From assembly GCA_001898625.1 (NCBI GenBank), contig MKUP01000010.1, positions 711,355 to 775,354 on the forward strand: DNA of 64,000 bases, given 5' to 3'. Below the pieces are notes generated by a model. That model made no database searches and was not told the DNA's origin. It was given only the letters and a program-made list of their open reading frames with translations. Made by a program: the position numbers and the translations under genes. This DNA is from Burkholderiales bacterium 67-32. Its GTDB lineage: Bacteria; Pseudomonadota; Gammaproteobacteria; Burkholderiales; Burkholderiaceae_B. Position 1 is the first letter of the stretch. Each line of letters starts with the position of its first letter. Shown piece after piece: positions 61,001-64,000 of the stretch.

Positions 61001-64000
61001 AACTCCGACCAAGCTCCATGTCACTCTGCCAAGTTGGTTCGCTTGTGCATAGAGATTTTGTTTGACGAGGCTGCCGTTTGTACTCGTGTAAGAAACCTCG
61101 ACTAGTGCCGCCCGGGTCGCCCCCGAAGGACCTCGAAGATCGAAGAAATCGACGGCGTCGGCTAGTCGAACGTAAAGGCCTGTCGTATCAACCCGCCAGC
61201 CATTTCCGGTATAGACCCCTACATTGGCTGCATTGTTGACCGTGATGTAGGTGGTAGCGTCGGTCGTTCCCAGGTTCATCGAATACAGGTTGTGCTGCAG
61301 CACCTTTCCCGTGCTGTCAGTGGATATGAGCAACAACTCATATGAACCTCGAGGCAGGGAAGCCACATTGGCAGTAATGAAGTCCGGATGCAACTGTACG
61401 CTTCCGTCCCAAGTTGGGGCAGAGAATGCATTGGTCGAAAGGCGCTGAAACGTCCCGCCTGCCGCCTTGTAATACAGGCTGTTGGCAATCGCGCTCGGCT
61501 CGGTTCGCAGGCGCAACTGGTTGGAGAATGCTGAGGCGCTGCTTGATTGGCCCTCCAACTGGAGCTTCGAATAGTTCGGATATTGACCCGGACCTTCAGA
61601 ACTACCATCCCACTCCAAGGGGTGGAACATTTGGCCCGAGAACTCCACCCTCCCTACCTCGGTTGCAACTCGCCCCTTGTCTGGAATGACCACCACACGG
61701 GCTGTTGTCTTCAGTACTGGCCGAAATGGGTAATCGCCCGGCATCTGGAAATAATTAGTTGCAGGCAAATCCTTGTTGACGCTGACGGTGAAATCTCCCC
61801 CTCCAGTGGCCGTATAGAAATCTTGTGAAGCTTGGCCCCAGGTAAAACCTCCCCAAGCGTTCTCTATCCAATAGTCCACCACAACAGTCACTGTCCCACT
61901 ACCGAACAATTTCGATAGGTTCGGAACTCGTACGACGACTGACTCAAGCTTTCCCGTAGCAACGTACGAGCCATAATCATCGCCCACCCAGGAATTGGAA
62001 GCCCATGCCTTGGTGGTGGTCGTAAGGGTCTGGCCCCCAAGCAAACCGAAGTTATCCCAAATTTGGGTCACAGCTACTGGATCGCCAGCGTTTTGTGCCG
62101 GCCCCGTCCCTGCTAGCACGATCCCCCCACTAGCCGTTCCGGGTATAGGAATAATGGACGTGGCATGCAAGGTCGGCACATCGGCCTGGCCGCTCATCTT
62201 GGGTTGGATGGCGTTGATGACCTGGTTGCGTTTGTCGTAGAGACTGACGGTATCGAAGATATCCGTACTGGCCACCATGGCGGCCGAGTAGCTCAGGGGC
62301 CGCAGATTGGTCGTTTGCGATTCCCTGACACGCGTCACGTTGCCGTTCAGGTCGTACTGCAAAACTTTGGTGATGCCCTGGCCGGCGTTGGTGCGCCAGA
62401 CCTTGCCCGCGCTGTCGTAGTCGGCGTATTCCTGCCACGGCGTGGCGGCCACGCCCGCGGTGGCGGCGCTGCGCCGGCCGGTGATCTCGCCGTATTTGCT
62501 ATAGCGAACTTCCTTGACCAGGGTCGTGGTCCACGTCGTATCGCTTGGCGCCTTCCAGGTCGAGGCGCGCAGCACCTCCCGGTTCATCGCGTCGTACTTG
62601 ATCAGCTCGGCCTCGTTGCGCACCGCGCCGTCGGCATCGCTGCGGTCGATCGAGACGCGGGTGATGTTGCCGGTCGCATCGTAGTCGTAGGTCGTCACCA
62701 CCCCGGCGATGTTTTGGGTCTTGAGCAGCCCGGCATCGTAGGTAAAGGTGGAGACCCGGTCGGCGTCTCCGGCCCCGAGTTTGGTTTCCTGCACGACGGC
62801 GTTCAAGCCGTTGTAGACGTACTGGGTCGTGGCCCGCACCGACTGGTTCCGGTAGTCGACGAAACTCGCCTGCTGGTTCTGGGCCAGGCGGCCCAGGACG
62901 TCGTAGGTGTAGTCGATCCGGTTGTTCTTCATGTCGGTCTGCGAAGCCAGGTTGCCCAGGGCATCGTAGGTGTACCGGGTGGTCAAGGTGGCGGTGCTCG
63001 AGGTCAACCCGCCCTCGGTGTTCACGTTCGAATAGACAAAGCCCGCCAGGCCCTCGGTCAGTTTTCTGCCGTTGCGGTCATAGGTATAGGTGGTGACCCG
63101 GTCGCTGGAGGTGATCGTCCATTCCGCTCGCAGCGTGTCGACGTTGAGGGTTTCCGGTGCGTCGCCCGCTGAGCCATTCAACGTCGAGATCGTGGGCTTG
63201 GTCGCGTAGCGCCGCTCCTGTAGCACATTGCCCTCGGCATCGTAGGTCCAGGCCGTCGCATACGACTCCCCGTCGACTTGGAACAGCTTGTTGCCGACCC
63301 TGTCGTAGAAGTAGTAGGTGATTCCTCCTCCGTTATCGCCGTTCTTGTTGGCATCCTTCACGCTGACCACGCGCCCCAGCGCATCGTAGCGGGTGGTCAC
63401 CACCGCATCGCCCGTCAAGCCTTCCACCATGCCGGTGGCGGTTTTATACCGAGCCCACTGCAACCCCGGCACCCGCGTCTCGATCACCCGGTTCAAGGCA
63501 TCGTAGCTATAGCGCGTCTCGCGATACGTCTTGTTCGAATCGAGGTTCAGGTCCCCGTAGACCCGCTGGACCGAAACGTTCCCGACTTCGTCATAATCCC
63601 ACTCGGTACGGCCGCCGTCGGCGCGCGTCTCGGTGCGCCGCAGGTTGCGGGCATCGTAGGTCCAGGTCGTGGCGCCCAGGCGCGCGTCCTTGTATTCGAT
63701 GGCGTTGCCCCGGCCATCGTATTTCCAGGTTTCCTTGGGCACGATGTTGTTGGCCGTGCCGGTGCCGTACACGTAGGTCGTGCGTGCCTGGCCGCGCCGC
63801 TCGGTCATCAGGCCGCGCACATCGTAGATCATGGTCGTCGTGCGCTGCTCGGGCAGCCCGACGGCCTCGATCTTCGAGGTCAGGTTGCCCGCCAGGTCGT
63901 AGGCGAACTGGTTTACCACCGCGATCGGGGTCCCGGCCGCGTTCTTGGACGTGACCGGCAGCGTCTCCTTGGTCAGCCGCCCCATCTTGTCGTAGATGTA
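55046..64000 (-). CDS. Giant YD-repeat (Rhs-like) polymorphic toxin with LysM domains (5' end outside window)
   Basis: The frame is open to the right edge; 2984 codons are visible. Residues below count from the first internal Met at 63985. YD repeats (YDxxGRL-type) fill about 1-595 and 1225-1900. A beta-rich, lower-GC insert lies at about 595-1225. Residues 1616-1970 and 1971-2325 are an exact tandem copy, each ending in a LysM domain (YTVRTGETLRSIATSLWGD). A proline linker and a Gly/Ala-rich hydrophobic region (about 2340-2860) lead to a C-terminal toxin domain. The Rhs-core cleavage motif DPxGLxGG was not found. Delivery is presumably to neighbouring cells, with LysM holding peptidoglycan. 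Confidence 0.9.
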   Translation of the reverse strand, partial: YIYDKMGRLTKETLPVTSKNAAGTPIAVVNQFAYDLAGNLTSKIEAVGLPEQRTTTMIYDVRGLMTERRGQARTTYVYGTGTANNIVPKETWKYDGRGNAIEYKDARLGATTWTYDARNLRRTETRADGGRTEWDYDEVGNVSVQRVYGDLNLDSNKTYRETRYSYDALNRVIETRVPGLQWARYKTATGMVEGLTGDAVVTTRYDALGRVVSVKDANKNGDNGGGITYYFYDRVGNKLFQVDGESYATAWTYDAEGNVLQERRYATKPTISTLNGSAGDAPETLNVDTLRAEWTITSSDRVTTYTYDRNGRKLTEGLAGFVYSNVNTEGGLTSSTATLTTRYTYDALGNLASQTDMKNNRIDYTYDVLGRLAQNQQASFVDYRNQSVRATTQYVYNGLNAVVQETKLGAGDADRVSTFTYDAGLLKTQNIAGVVTTYDYDATGNITRVSIDRSDADGAVRNEAELIKYDAMNREVLRASTWKAPSDTTWTTTLVKEVRYSKYGEITGRRSAATAGVAATPWQEYADYDSAGKVWRTNAGQGITKVLQYDLNGNVTRVRESQTTNLRPLSYSAAMVASTDIFDTVSLYDKRNQVINAIQPKMSGQADVPTLHATSIIPIPGTASGGIVLAGTGPAQNAGDPVAVTQIWDNFGLLGGQTLTTTTKAWASNSWVGDDYGSYVATGKLESVVVRVPNLSKLFGSGTVTVVVDYWIENAWGGFTWGQASQDFYTATGGGDFTVSVNKDLPATNYFQMPGDYPFRPVLKTTARVVVIPDKGRVATEVGRVEFSGQMFHPLEWDGSSEGPGQYPNYSKLQLEGQSSSASAFSNQLRLRTEPSAIANSLYYKAAGGTFQRLSTNAFSAPTWDGSVQLHPDFITANVASLPRGSYELLLISTDSTGKVLQHNLYSMNLGTTDATTYITVNNAANVGVYTGNGWRVDTTGLYVRLADAVDFFDLRGPSGATRAALVEVSYTSTNGSLVKQNLYAQANQLGRVTWSLVGVNTAQAVSISLSGSNGILGELSGTIGTQPLFAFAYTKNSAVVFKGLPLASASILVTYTSSTGATGTVALKPTWTGAYYFDYVAAGLTQGTYQLRIVAKDSAGNDIYRSSSSVALGSVFTKNFVGETIPVKLILSINNADYNVQTMGAITRVEVRYRLKGASSDFIFETVTDNISYPSFGWYPANAQPNQEYEYYYDVYAAGGTLSTEPFILARNSGYFRLQDTANTSNNQMQWMWDGLVDQNAIVQRKQAYNAFGEISSETDGRGNVTNLYYNTMGLLTRKLQPSVTYTTATGLQASIRPDTYYYYDLLGQLVGVRDANTNMNTQAWRVGPDGKSMVVQEWHADLGVKKFGFDVFGNRRYSIDEEDRRTDYTYDAQGRLILVERPVDPNKGNARSTERYEYDQLGYRIASVDALGNRTKTYYDVANRVTRFVSPQGRATMNYAYTYDSTLVGIDGTVAGGWVRTTTNAANLYTTDKLDVFDRVLSHRDFGGHQFTYTYNKAGLISSQQGTSGQSISYAYYGNGLLASVTDNGAHTTSTYQYDSDGNRTREIYAVAGGTPLQNAVIQYDGLNRVKSIAGGDYDISYEYDAVGNRRRVYSKYTDGLGNTNVEQDYWYAYDAMNRFKVTMGQLAGARGGPSTEIIAGTTGDGVAITYYKDGQRKTATYAGNSQTTAHTENYAYDANGYLTTVTIGGVVRAERTNDAAGRVVRYIERNENNGVRTDVTRTWNADGLQTLETDNQTGRTTKYDYFDEGSLKTVVSEGGGPAKTTTSYTYDWWDNAKQKEVRITGDNGQPGWAPGFSRFTYDVNGNIKSATDVVGKREFRYLVNGDGQVLRRDEYLGANTNSTTGELISAYGNRSHSYYYLGGHRVGNVGNDGVERVDYAQELSRTTPEQTKAEDYYKRFKPSAGADFDENYMPINSGYPGSAPGAYTVRTGETLRSIATSLWGDAALWWVLADANGLSGDDALIAGTVLRVRFKVTMGQLAGARGGPSTEIIAGTTGDGVAITYYKDGQRKTATYAGNSQTTAHTENYAYDANGYLTTVTIGGVVRAERTNDAAGRVVRYIERNENNGVRTDVTRTWNADGLQTLETDNQTGRTTKYDYFDEGSLKTVVSEGGGPAKTTTSYTYDWWDNAKQKEVRITGDNGQPGWAPGFSRFTYDVNGNIKSATDVVGKREFRYLVNGDGQVLRRDEYLGANTNSTTGELISAYGNRSHSYYYLGGHRVGNVGNDGVERVDYAQELSRTTPEQTKAEDYYKRFKPSAGADFDENYMPINSGYPGSAPGAYTVRTGETLRSIATSLWGDAALWWVLADANGLSGDDALIAGTVLRVPNKVTNVHNTSETYRPYDPGKALGNTSPTLPEPPPPPGRGGCGGLGAVLSVVVAVAVTAWTGGAASALLGSKMLGWAAAGALGSVAGQATAMATGVQDNFSWTGVALGAVGAGVTAGLTQAGSLSAALAKLGDTGSQIALGGIRSVVTQGIGVTTGLQSSFDWKGVAISAIAQGVSYLASNAIGEAQYGERDWALLNNGVGPELRNAFFARDGIETAIRSVGAGLAAGTSSALMRGGSLGSQLGAVTLDAVGASIGNAVAGQLASADLAGALKNVSASDLRTMQRLGERAGISSWEDPAKLQILAKASWAQGAQGHWYSPEERAGITASYLGLFSGMSEDRVNETIRLFRAEGLFSDLTTRTVPRNVVASTQGPDTTQEFSSIPTFYLPETSVVGQIPKPFLLARALDDMTVGAGRVVEQLGQAIESNPIAKAGLMALDVAAGPAAFAVRQAVSMTELGRIIERGQEQALGYLVGRFDLAGYDGAESGSGAIGAMALGSALLGGATKAVGDLARLTRGNGVSRLPNAVAETTAVNGGGTTGRQVLYHYTNEAGAAGIVDSASLNPSLWRVGTKDVRYGNGQYVSDIVPGTRSPSELSRDFLGIPFQGSRFTHYVEIDATGLGAVQGRAGVYVIPNETPLDLTGRLISSGRVPRK
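55049..55381 (-). other. C-terminal HYD1-type ADP-ribosyltransferase toxin domain (residues about 2869-2979)
   Basis: This tip begins VLYHYTNEAGAAGIVDS and continues GNGQYVSDIVPGT and HYVEIDATGLG. These supply the His, Tyr and Asp expected of HYD1-signature ADP-ribosyltransferases. The identification rests on motif memory only. The tip overlaps its presumed immunity gene by 4 bp. Confidence 0.7.
57011..58075 (-). repeat. 1065-bp in-frame tandem repeat, copy nearer the toxin tip
   Basis: Encodes residues 1971-2325 of the YD-repeat protein and appears identical to 58076-59140. It is exactly 355 codons. It contains YD repeats and one LysM domain. Confidence 0.95.
58076..59140 (-). repeat. 1065-bp in-frame tandem repeat, copy nearer the N-terminus
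   Basis: Encodes residues 1616-1970. The outer boundary continues into YAYDAMN YD-repeat sequence, so this copy has the native upstream junction and the other has the native downstream junction. TCGTGACCTTG occurs at 56995-57005, 58060-58070 and 59125-59135, five bases from each breakpoint. Confidence 0.95.

Overview
The window is high-GC (roughly two-thirds G+C) betaproteobacterial DNA. It most resembles the Bordetella/Achromobacter group of the Alcaligenaceae. That assignment is inferred from eight Bug-type periplasmic receptors in 64 kb, many small catabolic operons each beside an IclR, LysR or GntR regulator, and a DUF3348/DUF802/OmpA/DUF2894-type operon. No rRNA, tRNA or CRISPR array was seen.

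Left part (1-10.6 kb): two methyltransferases, a Dabb-domain protein, a von Willebrand A lipoprotein, then a homogentisate module. In that module an IclR regulator diverges from hmgA-fahA and a Bug receptor, with palindromic operator candidates between. A sulfatase and another Bug receptor follow on the minus strand. The block at 11.7-17.4 kb has the exact gene order of a terephthalate (tph) cluster: divergent IclR regulator, Bug receptor, Rieske alpha subunit, beta subunit, PdxA-like dehydrogenase and 2Fe-2S reductase. Two c-di-GMP enzymes follow.

Middle part (20.5-37.4 kb): further small transport and catabolic units. These include an unrecognised IclR-linked operon (two unknown proteins, a metal-ligand-poor M19 dipeptidase homologue and a Bug receptor) and a TauD-type dioxygenase with a Bug receptor. 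A tannase-family lipoprotein here resembles MHETase but lacks the family's cysteine pair. A GntR-linked reductase/VOC/FAH-hydrolase operon and an orphan branched-chain amino-acid-type binding protein complete the block. The MHETase-like esterase together with the tph cluster could form a route from terephthalate esters to protocatechuate; this is inference.

At 38.2-42.8 kb a four-gene overlapping operon encodes a MotA/TolQ-like channel protein with a very long repetitive tail, a MotB/OmpA-like partner with a membrane aspartate, and two accessory proteins. It looks like a proton-driven motor of unknown function, reminiscent of ZorA/ZorB. Next come a PAS/winged-helix regulator and a Fur-box-preceded FecI-FecR-TonB receptor iron-uptake unit, then GntR/Bug/RidA and LysR/Bug/cupin/hydrolase units.

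Right end (53.6-64 kb): a lower-GC polymorphic-toxin island. A giant YD-repeat protein, running off the window, ends in a putative HYD1-type ADP-ribosyltransferase domain and overlaps its likely immunity gene. It contains an in-frame tandem duplication of 1065 bp that doubles a YD/LysM segment. A decayed IS256-family transposase and a SUKH-type immunity gene lie downstream.
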